DNA from: Trichocoleus desertorum NBK24
GTDB lineage: Bacteria; Cyanobacteriota; Cyanobacteriia; FACHB-46
DNA length: 64,000 nt
NCBI RefSeq assembly: GCF_030409055.1
Contig: NZ_CP116619.1
Location: 186,001 to 250,000 of the forward strand
Direction: 5' to 3'
The notes below the pieces were generated by a model that worked only from the letters and a program-made list of their open reading frames with translations, had not been told where the DNA came from and ran no database searches. This document shows, in pieces, positions 1 to 10,108 of the stretch (the first letter of the stretch is position 1; each line of letters begins with the position of its first letter). The position numbers and the translations under genes were made by a program.

Positions 1-2
1 AC

Positions 3-344
3 TGTGGGTTTAAAACCATCGATCTCACAGATGATGAGCTAACCAAACTCCACTTGCGACATATGGTAGGAGGTCACTCAGCCCTCGCTCATCATGAGTT
101 ACTTTACCGCTTCGAGTTCCCGGAGCGTCCTGGTGCCCTGATGAAGTTTGTCACCTCCATGAGTCCCAACTGGAATATCAGCATGTTCCACTACCGTAAC
201 AACGGTGCAGACTACGGACGAATTGTCGTGGGGATGCAAGTTCCACCCCAGGAGACTCAGGAGTGGCAAGCCTTTCTGGAAACTTTAGGATACCGCTATT
301 GGGATGAAAGCCAAAACCCAGCCTATAAGTTGTTTTTGGGGTAG
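3..344 (+). CDS. ilvA: Threonine dehydratase, C-terminal end (partial)
   Basis: The reading frame is open from the left edge, so this is the tail of a gene starting outside the window, not a small protein starting at the internal ATG at 54. About 113 residues remain. They match the C-terminal ACT-like regulatory domain of biosynthetic threonine deaminase: the segment FEFPERPGALMKFV, followed by NISMFHYRNNGADYGRI and ending YKLFLG. The enzyme converts threonine to 2-oxobutyrate, the first step of isoleucine synthesis, and this domain binds the feedback inhibitor isoleucine. The catalytic PLP domain is not visible. The gene converges on the P450 gene with a 13-bp gap. Confidence 0.9.
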   Translation, partial: CGFKTIDLTDDELTKLHLRHMVGGHSALAHHELLYRFEFPERPGALMKFVTSMSPNWNISMFHYRNNGADYGRIVVGMQVPPQETQEWQAFLETLGYRYWDESQNPAYKLFLG

Positions 345-357
345 CAGAAAAGCTTAT

Positions 358-1704
358 TTAGCGGCGCGATCGCAATACCATCCTAACTCCTCCTTCGGGT
401 GCTACCATCACACCTCGGCGTTTGGGGCGCTCTGGTTTTTGGTCGGCCAACCCTAATTCATAGCGTTGTAGAGCTGTAGCTAAAACCAACTTCATTTCGA
501 ACCAGGCTAACGCCTCACCCACACAACGCCGGACACCACCTCCAAAGGGTAGGAACTCATAAGGAGAAAACTGGCGCTCTAGGAAGCGTTCGGGTCTAAA
601 TTGTTTAGAGTCTGGGTAGAGATCTTCGCGATGATGGGTGAGGTAAATATTACCAAACAACCTTACCCCTGGCTGTAATGAATAGCCCATCAGCTCTACA
701 GGCTCCTTTACTGCTCGTGGCACTGTTAGCACAGCAATGGGATAAATCCGGAGGGTTTCTTGGCAAACTGCTGTGAGATAGGGTAGACGAGCGATATTAA
801 CCGGATCAGGTGCGTCTCCTAATGTGGCTAGCTCCTGAAGTATCCTCTCCCGAATGTGAGGAAATTTGTGCACCCAATAGAATGTCCAGGCGATCGCAGA
901 GGCTGTCGTTTCGTGACCTGCTAGCAGAAAAGTCATTAACTCATCTTTTAGTTCGGCATCACTCATGCCTTCGCCAGTTTCATCCTCAGTGGAGAGAAGT
1001 AGGCTCAGGATATCTGGATTGGCAGGATCATGATGTTGCCGACGAGCTTGGATTTCTGCGTAGAGTCGTTCGTCAATTTGTCGCTGGAGATGTCGCACAT
1101 AACCCCAGGGGCTGCGGGGGCCTAAATCCTTTTGTAGCGTAGGAAAAAAGAGCAAGCCTGCTATCAACGGAGACTGAAACAGATCCATAAGTGTAGTGAT
1201 GCATTGCTTAAGCTCATCAAACTTCTCCCCCTCCGACAGCCCGAACACGACCCTCAAGATCACATCCATTGAGATATCTTGTGCCAGGGTTCGGGCGGTA
1301 AAGGGTTGGTTAGGCTCTAATTGAGCAAAAGCTTTATCTGCTAACTCAATGATTGACTGCCCATAAGCTCGCATGCGATCGCCGTGAAAGGGCGGCAGGA
1401 GAAGTTTACGCTCCCGACGATGGCGATCGCCCTCTAATACTAATAAGGAATATTGACCCACTAAAGGCCGCAACAATTGATTGGGCGGAGCAGCAAATTG
1501 CTTGGTATCGCTAGCAAAGATTTGTTGAAGGGCTTGGGGGTGACTCACTAGCAATAGTGTACTGGTATTCCCCATCACAGGTGCATTAAAAATATCACCA
1601 TAGCGTTCTCCTGCTGCCTCCAGAAACCCTAGAGGATCTAAAGTGTATTGCAGCTTTTGTAACCAAGGTGGTGATTTTGGGCCGTCAGGGAGTTTCGTTA
1701 ACAT
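358..1704 (-). CDS. Cytochrome P450 (CYP110-like)
   Basis: A complete 448-residue bacterial P450 with no membrane anchor. The I-helix oxygen-activation motif AGHETT lies at residues 262-267, the K-helix ExxR motif (ETLR) at 316-319, and the haem-binding loop FGGGVRRCVG puts the cysteine ligand at about 394. The N-terminus, beginning with LPDGPKSPP, resembles the cyanobacterial CYP110 group, whose known members oxidise fatty acids, alkanes or terpenes. Substrate cannot be read from the sequence. No ferredoxin or reductase partner lies nearby, so electrons probably come from general ferredoxin. It stands alone between ilvA and a small membrane protein gene. Confidence 0.93.
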   Translation of the reverse strand: MLTKLPDGPKSPPWLQKLQYTLDPLGFLEAAGERYGDIFNAPVMGNTSTLLLVSHPQALQQIFASDTKQFAAPPNQLLRPLVGQYSLLVLEGDRHRRERKLLLPPFHGDRMRAYGQSIIELADKAFAQLEPNQPFTARTLAQDISMDVILRVVFGLSEGEKFDELKQCITTLMDLFQSPLIAGLLFFPTLQKDLGPRSPWGYVRHLQRQIDERLYAEIQARRQHHDPANPDILSLLLSTEDETGEGMSDAELKDELMTFLLAGHETTASAIAWTFYWVHKFPHIRERILQELATLGDAPDPVNIARLPYLTAVCQETLRIYPIAVLTVPRAVKEPVELMGYSLQPGVRLFGNIYLTHHREDLYPDSKQFRPERFLERQFSPYEFLPFGGGVRRCVGEALAWFEMKLVLATALQRYELGLADQKPERPKRRGVMVAPEGGVRMVLRSRR

Positions 1705-1753
1705 TGTTGTTTAGAGTAATAATGCAACGTAACCGCAGATGATAATGTATGTT

Positions 1754-2161
1754 TTAGTTCACAGTGGCTTGCTGAATTCTCTCCTCAATATCTTCTAGTG
1801 TTTGAATGATTAAGCGCTTTGCTTGCAGCTTCCAGCCCCACTGCTGAATTTTGAAGGCGGCAAACCCAGCAGCAGCCACGATCGCAAAATCGAAAGGTTG
1901 GGAAAAAGATATTCCTAGTAACAAGCCGAGTCCAGCAATGCCCCAAAAGGGTAGAGCGACGGTCTGACGCTGTTTCTCAACCAGTTGGCTTATGCTATCC
2001 GTGGGCATTTCAGCCAGGAGTGTTTCTTTGATCTGCCGCTGCTCTGATAAAGGGACAGAAATGCCAATTTTTTGACGCAGTTTTTCAATCTTGCGGGCAT
2101 CGGTGCTGTACTCAGTTAATTCGTCCTCTGCCATGAGCAGTAATCGTTCTAGCTGTGCCAT
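1754..2161 (-). CDS. Hypothetical protein with membrane hairpin
   Basis: A 135-residue protein I do not recognise. It has a charged, probably helical N-terminal 65 residues rich in Glu, Lys and Gln. Two closely spaced hydrophobic segments follow at about 70-85 and 90-103, then a charged helical tail. This suggests a small protein with a membrane hairpin and both ends on the same side. It lies upstream of the P450 on the same strand with a 49-bp gap, so the two could be co-transcribed. No function is proposed. Confidence 0.65.
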   Translation of the reverse strand: MAQLERLLLMAEDELTEYSTDARKIEKLRQKIGISVPLSEQRQIKETLLAEMPTDSISQLVEKQRQTVALPFWGIAGLGLLLGISFSQPFDFAIVAAAGFAAFKIQQWGWKLQAKRLIIQTLEDIEERIQQATVN

Positions 2162-2473
2162 TCTCTACTTCCTAAAGTTACTTGATGCTATTTGAGGATT
2201 ACGCTTGAGGGCGATCGCCTTTACCAGAGAGCGAATGTACTTGGAGCTTTCATTCGGATAATAGAAGTTTACAACACCCCTTCTTTTTATCCTTCAGTCA
2301 CAGAAAAACTGAGCGTTGAAATTTTTAGCAACAACTTTCGTCAATGCAGAGGGTTAGGTAGCTAGATCCAGGAAACCTATTTGAGTTGAATGTATCTTCT
2401 ATAAGCTGTGTTTTGTATTCCTCTACAGTTCGCAGCGATCGCTACAACTCTCTCTTAGATTGACGCAAGTTCT
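2162..2473. other. Intergenic stretch, divergent promoters
   Basis: About 310 bases separate two divergent genes and must hold both promoters. Two HIP1-type GCGATCGC sites are present. I see no convincing promoter pair, RNA or ORF. Confidence 0.5.
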
Positions 2474-3094
2474 ATGAAACGTTTTGCTATTTTCAGTCTT
2501 TTTTTATATTTGGCTGCTGGCTGCACGTCTTTACAGCCTGCTCCCCAACCTGCCCCACCTTCTGCAATTAGCAGTCCATCTCCGACTCCAAGTGCAGCTC
2601 AGCCTTCCGCCAATGCTCCTAGCGCTCAAGAGAAAACCAGCTTTCAGAGCGATCGCTTTGGTTTCCAGTTTCAATATCCGGAGGGTTTTACACCCGATAA
2701 TCGGAGTGAGAATCAACCTCCAGAGGCTAAAGAAGCTCTGCTAGGGCGCATAGAGGTTTGGACTAGCGAGGATTACCAGGCGATCGCCTCTGGTACTTGG
2801 AAAGGAGGGGAGTATCCGGCGAGCGTGACAATTTCAGTTTTTGATAACGCTCAGAAGCCCCCACTTACAGCGTGGAAAGAGGAAAATATGAGCCGAGGAG
2901 AAGACAAAACCATCACGGTAGCAGGCCAAGAGGCATTGGCTTATGCTTCCACAGGTCTGTATGAAGCAGATAATGTAATCTTCTCTAGTCCCGATGGCCG
3001 TTACGTCGTTCATATCCACGGTGCTTATATCAACCCAGATGATCCCATGCGTCAGGCTTACCAAAAAGTAGTATCTAGCTTTAAGTTTCAGTAG
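2474..3094 (+). CDS. Putative lipoprotein of unknown function
   Basis: 206 residues. A short basic N-terminus and hydrophobic stretch lead to the lipobox LAAGC, so Cys17 is probably lipidated after signal peptidase II cleavage. A Pro/Ser/Ala-rich linker follows at about 20-55. Then comes a soluble domain of about 150 residues beginning DRFGFQFQYPEGF, in the style of PsbP-like or LpqN-like domains of lipoproteins. The family assignment is tentative. The gene converges on the RND pump gene, separated by a HIP1-based hairpin. Confidence 0.75.
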   Translation: MKRFAIFSLFLYLAAGCTSLQPAPQPAPPSAISSPSPTPSAAQPSANAPSAQEKTSFQSDRFGFQFQYPEGFTPDNRSENQPPEAKEALLGRIEVWTSEDYQAIASGTWKGGEYPASVTISVFDNAQKPPLTAWKEENMSRGEDKTITVAGQEALAYASTGLYEADNVIFSSPDGRYVVHIHGAYINPDDPMRQAYQKVVSSFKFQ

Positions 3095-3106
3095 AAGTAA
3101 AAGCAA

Positions 3107-3140
3107 GAGCGATCGCCTTATTTGAGTAAAGCGATCGCTC
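3107..3140. terminator. HIP1-based hairpin between convergent genes
   Basis: GAGCGATCGC at 3107-3116 pairs perfectly with GCGATCGCTC at 3131-3140 across a 14-base loop. It lies between the converging lipoprotein and RND pump genes. It has no strong T run, so it may be a weak bidirectional terminator or an RNA 3'-end stabiliser. Confidence 0.55.
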
Positions 3141-3169
3141 CCCTAATGTATGTCCTGATTTCCTGATTC

Positions 3170-6100
3170 CTAGTGATGATCTGAGGAGCGACTGGCAGTA
3201 GTTTCTCGGCTGTGATGACCTGCACCGTCACCATGCCCGTCACCATGTCCATCTCCGTTACCATCACCGTCGCTGCCCATAGTTGCTGAGGTTACACCCA
3301 CAAAGGCAGGTTGGCGCGATCGATGGAATTGCGCCTCAATGGTTTTAATCACAATGTATAGCACAGGCACCACAAACAAACTGAGCACTGTAGCCACACA
3401 CATTCCACCTACAACCGCTGTTCCTAAAGATTGTCTAGCAGCAGCTCCTGGCCCCGTAGCAACCACTAGCGGCACGGCCCCAATTACAGTAGAAATTGCG
3501 GTCATCAAGATGGGGCGTAAGCGCTCTCGGCAAGCTTCAGTCACCGCTTTGGTTAAAGCCAGCCCTTCATCCGAGAGTTGGTTTGCAAATTCTACAATCA
3601 GAACCGCGTTTTTACTTGCCATCCCGATCAGCATCACTAACCCGATCTGGGTATACACATCATTGGCCGTGCCCCGCAGGAGGATGGCAAACAATGCCCC
3701 CAAAACAGCCAAGGGCACAGTTAGCATGATGATTAAGGGATCGGTGTAGCTTTCATACTGAGCCGCCAACGTCAGAAAGACAAAGATAATTCCTAGAGAA
3801 AAGATAAAAACCGCTGAGCCTCCTGCCTGGATTTCCTCTAAGGAGAGGCCAGACCACTCATACCGGAACCCTTTAGGCAGAGTTTCGTTGGCTACCGCTT
3901 CCATCGCCTTAATAGCTTGTCCAGAGCTAACTCCGGGTGAGCCTGAACCATTAATTTCTACAGAGCGAGAGAGATTGTAATGGGTGATGATCGAGGGGCC
4001 GACTGTCTGAGTGACCCGCACCACATTACCGAGGGGAATCATCCTTCCAGAGCGCGATCGCACATAGAGCTTGTTGATGTCTTCTGGGTTAGAACGGAAG
4101 CGGCTGTCTGCCTGCACAAACACCCGATAAGCCCGCTGAAATTGGTTGAAGTCATTAACATAGGCTGAGCCGAGGAAGATTTGCAGGGTATTAAAAATGT
4201 CTTCCGGCGACACCTGGAGTTGGTTAGCTCTGACGCGATCCACTTCTACGGAGATCTGGGGAGTGTTGGCATTGAAAGTAGGCCGTAGCCCAGCCAGTTG
4301 CGGTTTGTCAGGAGAGGGATAGGTTGCGGCCCGACCCATGAATTTACCTAACACTTCCCCAATCGTGGCGAAGTCGCTGCCTGCGCGGTCTTGCAGATGA
4401 AACTCAAATCCCCCAAAGTTACCAATCCCTTGAATGGCAGGTGGCGGAAACGGCACCACAATCGCTTCCTTAATACTGACGAGTTGCGGAAACAACCCAG
4501 ATGGCTGGGGGAAGAAGCCCCCAATGATGCCTTTAACTGATTGGTCAGCTCCAGATCGTTCTTCCCAAGGTTTCAGGGTCGAGAAAATCAAGCCGTTGTT
4601 GGGGGTGGCACCACTGAAACTAAATCCTCCTACCGCAAAAATATTTTTGATTTCAGGGCGTTGCTTCATGATCTCCTCAGCTTTTGCCAAAACCTCTTCG
4701 GTATAGCTGAGGGAGACTCCTTCCGGTGCTTGAACCAGCGTAATAAAGTAGCCTTGGTCTTCCTCCGGCACAAATCCCGCTGGCACGATCGTATAGATCC
4801 AGTAGGTAAGAACTAAACCTGCTGAGAATAGGGCCAGCACAATGTTCTTGCGCCGAGTGACTTTTTCTAACGTCCGACCATAGGCTTGCCGAGTCCGCTC
4901 GATCGTGCCATTGATGCCATTAAAGAACCAGTTATCTGGGGTCGTTTGTCCCTGCTTCAGCAACAGAGCCGACAAGGTAGGTGTAAATGTAATCGCGTTG
5001 AACGTAGAAACGACGACGGAGAAAGCGATTGTGAGCGCAAATTGCTTATACAGTTGGCCCGTAGTGCCCGGAAAAAAGGCAATGGGCACAAACACCGTAA
5101 TCAACACCAACGATGTAGCAATGACGGCACCAAACAAAGCATTCATGGAAGCGATCGCTGCTTCAACAGGCCGCAGACCATCCTCGTTAATCCGTCGCGT
5201 AATATCCTCCACAATCACGATCGCGTCATCGACCACCAAACCTGTGGCTAGCGTTAAGCCAAACAAAGTCAGCGTGTTGATCGAGAAATTTAGCAGCTTG
5301 ACGAAGATAAACGTGCCAATAAACGCGACCGGAATCGCGATCGAAACTACCAGCGCCGCTCGCCAGTTCTGCAAAAACAGAAAGATCACCAAGATCACCA
5401 ACGCGACCGCCTGCAAGAGCGAGATGATCACTTCTTCTGCCCCTGCTTGGATAAAAGTCGTCGTGTCAAAGGCGACTTCATAGTGGAGACCAGGGGGAAA
5501 ATTGGCAGTCAACCGTTGCATTTCATCTTTGACTGCTTGGGCTGTCTCTAAGGCATTACTGCCAAACTGCTGGGTGATCCCCAGTCCCACGCCCCGGTGG
5601 GTGACGCGATCATCTGAGGTAAAGCGCAATATCGAACCGTAGTTCTCCGCGCCCAATTCTGCTCTGCCCACATCCCTCAGCTTCACCAACGTCCCAGCAT
5701 CAGTGCTCTTGATCACGAGATCGTTGAATTCTTCTGCATCTTTTAGTCGTCCCTGGGCAGTAACCGCATATTGGTACTGTTGCCCAGTGGCAGTAGGAGG
5801 TTGACCAATTTGCCCAGCGCCAACTTGCAGGTTTTGTTGCTGTAAGGCAACGACCACATCTTGCGGGGTTAAGTTGCGACTGGCTAGCCGTTCGGGGTCG
5901 AGCCACAGCCGCATGGCATATTTGCGCTCCCCAAAAATTTGCACTCCCCCCACACCTTCGAGCCGCTTCAGGGCATCAACCACGTACAGGTCGGCGTAGT
6001 TGCTGAGATAAGTATCGTCGTACAGGTCTTCGCCTTTACTTTCATCTCGGTCGGAGTAAAGCCCGATCGCCAGCAAAAAGTTGTTGTTGGCTTTGGAAAC

Positions 6101-6496
6101 TTGCACTCCTGTCTGAGTCACAGGCCCAGGCAGACGCGAGACAACCGTCGAAACTTTGTTCTGCACGTCAACCGCAGCAATATCTTGGTTCAGACCCAAG
6201 TCAAAGGTCAGATTGACGTTGCTGGTGCCATCATTGGCGCTGGTGGACTTGATGTATTTCACCCCAGCGATCCCGTTAAGTTCCCGCTCCAGAATGTTGG
6301 TGACGGTTGACTCTACGATCTCAGCATTCGCACCTCTATAGTTAGACGTAACGCTGATTTGAGGAGGCGTAATGTCTGGATATTGGGCGATCGGCAGGGT
6401 CGGAATAGCAGCAAGCCCTAACAAGGTTACAACGATTGAACACACCGTTGCGAACACAGGGCGTTTGATAAAGAAGTTGGAAAGGGAGAGAATCAT
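3170..6496 (-). CDS. RND efflux pump, HAE1 (AcrB-like) inner-membrane subunit
   Basis: 1108 residues, normal length for the family plus a tail. It begins with the usual first helix (FFIKRPVFATV). The periplasmic PN domain contains YPDITPPQISV. The paired acidic residues of the proton relay appear in helix 4 as GLVVDDAIVIVED, at about residue 410. Two homologous halves of six helices are present. The DD motif fits proton-driven drug/amphiphile export, not heavy-metal export. The last 35 residues are unusual: an Asp/Gly/His repeat (GDGHGDGHGDG) ending SSDHH, which could bind metal but looks like repeat expansion. It lies 155 bp downstream of its adaptor gene. No TolC-like gene is in the window. 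Confidence 0.95.
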   Translation of the reverse strand: MILSLSNFFIKRPVFATVCSIVVTLLGLAAIPTLPIAQYPDITPPQISVTSNYRGANAEIVESTVTNILERELNGIAGVKYIKSTSANDGTSNVNLTFDLGLNQDIAAVDVQNKVSTVVSRLPGPVTQTGVQVSKANNNFLLAIGLYSDRDESKGEDLYDDTYLSNYADLYVVDALKRLEGVGGVQIFGERKYAMRLWLDPERLASRNLTPQDVVVALQQQNLQVGAGQIGQPPTATGQQYQYAVTAQGRLKDAEEFNDLVIKSTDAGTLVKLRDVGRAELGAENYGSILRFTSDDRVTHRGVGLGITQQFGSNALETAQAVKDEMQRLTANFPPGLHYEVAFDTTTFIQAGAEEVIISLLQAVALVILVIFLFLQNWRAALVVSIAIPVAFIGTFIFVKLLNFSINTLTLFGLTLATGLVVDDAIVIVEDITRRINEDGLRPVEAAIASMNALFGAVIATSLVLITVFVPIAFFPGTTGQLYKQFALTIAFSVVVSTFNAITFTPTLSALLLKQGQTTPDNWFFNGINGTIERTRQAYGRTLEKVTRRKNIVLALFSAGLVLTYWIYTIVPAGFVPEEDQGYFITLVQAPEGVSLSYTEEVLAKAEEIMKQRPEIKNIFAVGGFSFSGATPNNGLIFSTLKPWEERSGADQSVKGIIGGFFPQPSGLFPQLVSIKEAIVVPFPPPAIQGIGNFGGFEFHLQDRAGSDFATIGEVLGKFMGRAATYPSPDKPQLAGLRPTFNANTPQISVEVDRVRANQLQVSPEDIFNTLQIFLGSAYVNDFNQFQRAYRVFVQADSRFRSNPEDINKLYVRSRSGRMIPLGNVVRVTQTVGPSIITHYNLSRSVEINGSGSPGVSSGQAIKAMEAVANETLPKGFRYEWSGLSLEEIQAGGSAVFIFSLGIIFVFLTLAAQYESYTDPLIIMLTVPLAVLGALFAILLRGTANDVYTQIGLVMLIGMASKNAVLIVEFANQLSDEGLALTKAVTEACRERLRPILMTAISTVIGAVPLVVATGPGAAARQSLGTAVVGGMCVATVLSLFVVPVLYIVIKTIEAQFHRSRQPAFVGVTSATMGSDGDGNGDGHGDGHGDGAGHHSRETTASRSSDHH

Positions 6497-6552
6497 AGTG
6501 CCAACCGTTATTTGCGATGGGTCACATAATCCGTCTCAATCACTAGAACCTG

Positions 6553-6619
6553 TGTAGGGGCAAGTTGTGTCAATCAGTGATTGGTTCAAATCGGATTATC
6601 TGCCAAACCTACCCCTACA
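6553..6619. repeat. Imperfect inverted repeat in adaptor-pump gap
   Basis: TGTAGGGG at 6553-6560 and CCCCTACA at 6612-6619 form the ends of an imperfect inverted repeat between the two RND genes. Similar TGTAGGGGC ends occur at 29271 and, as a variant, at 44072. This suggests a dispersed intergenic palindromic family, which could also fold in the operon mRNA. Confidence 0.5.
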
Positions 6620-6651
6620 ACCACGGAAACGACGACTAGTGGTTTTGTGCT

Positions 6652-8130
6652 TTAGGGAGAATTAGGAGATGCAGCCGTAGGAGGTGGGGCATCTTCGACA
6701 ATCGGCATACAATTTTGTAGTTGTAGGATGCCAGAAGTTACGATGCGATCGCCTGCACTCAAGCCTTCTACCACTTCTTGGTCATTGCCAATAATTTTGC
6801 CCAACTTAATAGGCTTTTGGATAGCAACCAATTGGTCAGGCTCTAGTTGAGCGGCTCCAGGCGGTGCTCCAGGCGCTGAGGCTGGGGCTTCACACCCTGA
6901 GCTTTGGAAGGGAGCCGCCACGAAAATAAAGTCTCTACCCCCCAGTCGAGAAATTGCCGTAGTTGGGGCCAGAACGCCAGAACTAGAGTCCCAAATCACT
7001 CTGGCTCGAATAAACTGCTCCGTGCGGAGTTGATTGTTCGAGTTATCAAATATTGCCTTCACTTGCACCGACTGGGTCGCTGGATCAACATTCGGAGCAA
7101 TGAACGAGATCTTGCCCGTTTGCAAAACGCGGTCTTGATCACTCAACAGCCTGACAGGTAAGCCCATGCGTAGATCCGGCGCTCTATCCAGCGGAATCGC
7201 AATCTGGACTTCCAACTCCTGATTTTGGGTCAGGGTCAGTAGTGGTGTAGAAGGACTGACATAATCTCCTTGCTTGATAGGAATATTGCCTACAATCCCC
7301 GCAAAAGGCGCTGAAATGGCGTAATCCTGAAGCTGGGCTTGACCTTCCGCCACATTTGCCTGAGCCTGTTGCAGCGTCCGCTGACTTCTCGTCACTTGCG
7401 ATCTGGCTCGGTTAATCGCAGATTGTTGGGCGCGGATGTCAGCCTCTGTTTGCCGCAAGTTCGCCTGAGCTGTTTGCAGGGCGTTTAGCCGCTGATCCAG
7501 AATTTGTCGGCTTTCGGCTCCTTGTCTTTGCAGTTCTTGATAGCGCTCGTATTCGCGTTGATTTAGTTGAACATTGGCTTGATCTGCCGCCCGTTTTTCC
7601 TGTAGGGCTTGCAAGGAATCGATCGCGCTGGCTACATCAGCTTGGGCTGATTCAATCTCAGCGGCTGACGTTTCCACGGCTGCATTCCGACTCGCGACCT
7701 GAGCCCGCTGTTCATTTGCACTAATCTGGAGGAGTTGGTCGCCCGCCTCAACGCGATCGCCTGCTTCGACATAAATAGTGGCAACTGGGCCAGAAACCCG
7801 CGATTGCAAGGTGATAGACTGCCGAGAATCAAGGCTGGCGGCGTAATCTGAGCTGTCTTCAACCATAGCCGACTTGGGGCTGCCCAGTTGGACAGGGGTT
7901 GGCTGTGGTTTCATTGGCCCCATCATTAGCATTGGCATAATGACGCGACTAAACACAATCCAGCCAATACCGCCGAGAAGCAGCAGACCGATAATGGTAG
8001 GCACTAACAACCGCCGGAAACGGTTGGGCTGAGGGGGTGGACCAGCCTGTTGAGAGTCCTGAGGAATGTTCAATTTCTCCTCAGAAATAGCTGGGGAAGA
8101 GGAGAGATCTTGAGTGTCGTTGCCGCTCAT
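6652..8130 (-). CDS. RND efflux periplasmic adaptor (HlyD/AcrA family)
   Basis: 492 residues. One N-terminal membrane segment lies at about 40-62 after a Pro-rich cytoplasmic tail. A split lipoyl-like domain follows (VSGPVATIYVEAGDRVEAGD at about 133). Next is a long Ala/Gln-rich coiled-coil hairpin at about 160-280, then the second lipoyl half (ISAPFAGIVGNIPIKQGDYV) and beta-barrel domains. It links the inner-membrane pump encoded downstream to an outer-membrane channel. It is the first gene of the adaptor-pump operon. A Cys (SSGCEAP) late in the protein is unusual but unexplained. Confidence 0.93.
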   Translation of the reverse strand: MSGNDTQDLSSSPAISEEKLNIPQDSQQAGPPPQPNRFRRLLVPTIIGLLLLGGIGWIVFSRVIMPMLMMGPMKPQPTPVQLGSPKSAMVEDSSDYAASLDSRQSITLQSRVSGPVATIYVEAGDRVEAGDQLLQISANEQRAQVASRNAAVETSAAEIESAQADVASAIDSLQALQEKRAADQANVQLNQREYERYQELQRQGAESRQILDQRLNALQTAQANLRQTEADIRAQQSAINRARSQVTRSQRTLQQAQANVAEGQAQLQDYAISAPFAGIVGNIPIKQGDYVSPSTPLLTLTQNQELEVQIAIPLDRAPDLRMGLPVRLLSDQDRVLQTGKISFIAPNVDPATQSVQVKAIFDNSNNQLRTEQFIRARVIWDSSSGVLAPTTAISRLGGRDFIFVAAPFQSSGCEAPASAPGAPPGAAQLEPDQLVAIQKPIKLGKIIGNDQEVVEGLSAGDRIVTSGILQLQNCMPIVEDAPPPTAASPNSP

Positions 8131-9798
<1,668 letters not shown>

Positions 9799-9878
9799 TG
9801 ATCCTAATGATCTTGTGTGACCCGGTTGAGTGATTGCGTAAAACCAGCCAACTGTTATGATCGTTAATGTCTAGAATT

Positions 9879-9952
9879 GGGGCTGTAGCTCAGATGGATA
9901 GAGCAACCGCCTCCTAAGCGGTAGGTCGAGGGTTCGAATCCCGCCAGTCCCG
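9879..9952 (+). tRNA. tRNA-Arg(CCU)
   Basis: A full cloverleaf can be drawn. The acceptor stem GGGGCTG pairs with CAGTCCC (one G-T pair). The D arm is GCTC/GAGC, the anticodon stem ACCGC/GCGGT, and the loop CTCCTAA gives anticodon CCT at 9913-9915, which reads AGG. The T arm has the loop TTCGAAT. The T stem has one A-G mismatch (second pair). The discriminator is G and CCA is not encoded. Confidence 0.93.
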
Positions 9953-9982
9953 TGGGTATAAAACCTTTGCAAATACGTCTTC

Positions 9983-10008
9983 AAGCCCTTAATTAGAGGG
10001 CTTTTTTA
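9983..10008 (+). terminator. Rho-independent terminator of tRNA-Arg
   Basis: AAGCCCT at 9983-9989 pairs with AGGGCTT at 9997-10003, followed by a T run. It lies 30 bases beyond the tRNA. Confidence 0.85.
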
Positions 10009-10108
10009 TTGGCGAGTTCTTGTGGTTGATTCAGGTCTCCAAACACGGTTTTGGACTCACGGGTCGCACAAGAGGGATATCGTCATTACCCGGATGCCAC
10101 AAAGCTGA

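Noticed and set aside
4886-5483. Long plus-strand frames across the RND pump gene
   Set aside because: Shadows of a strongly conserved minus-strand gene; their translations lack any family signal.
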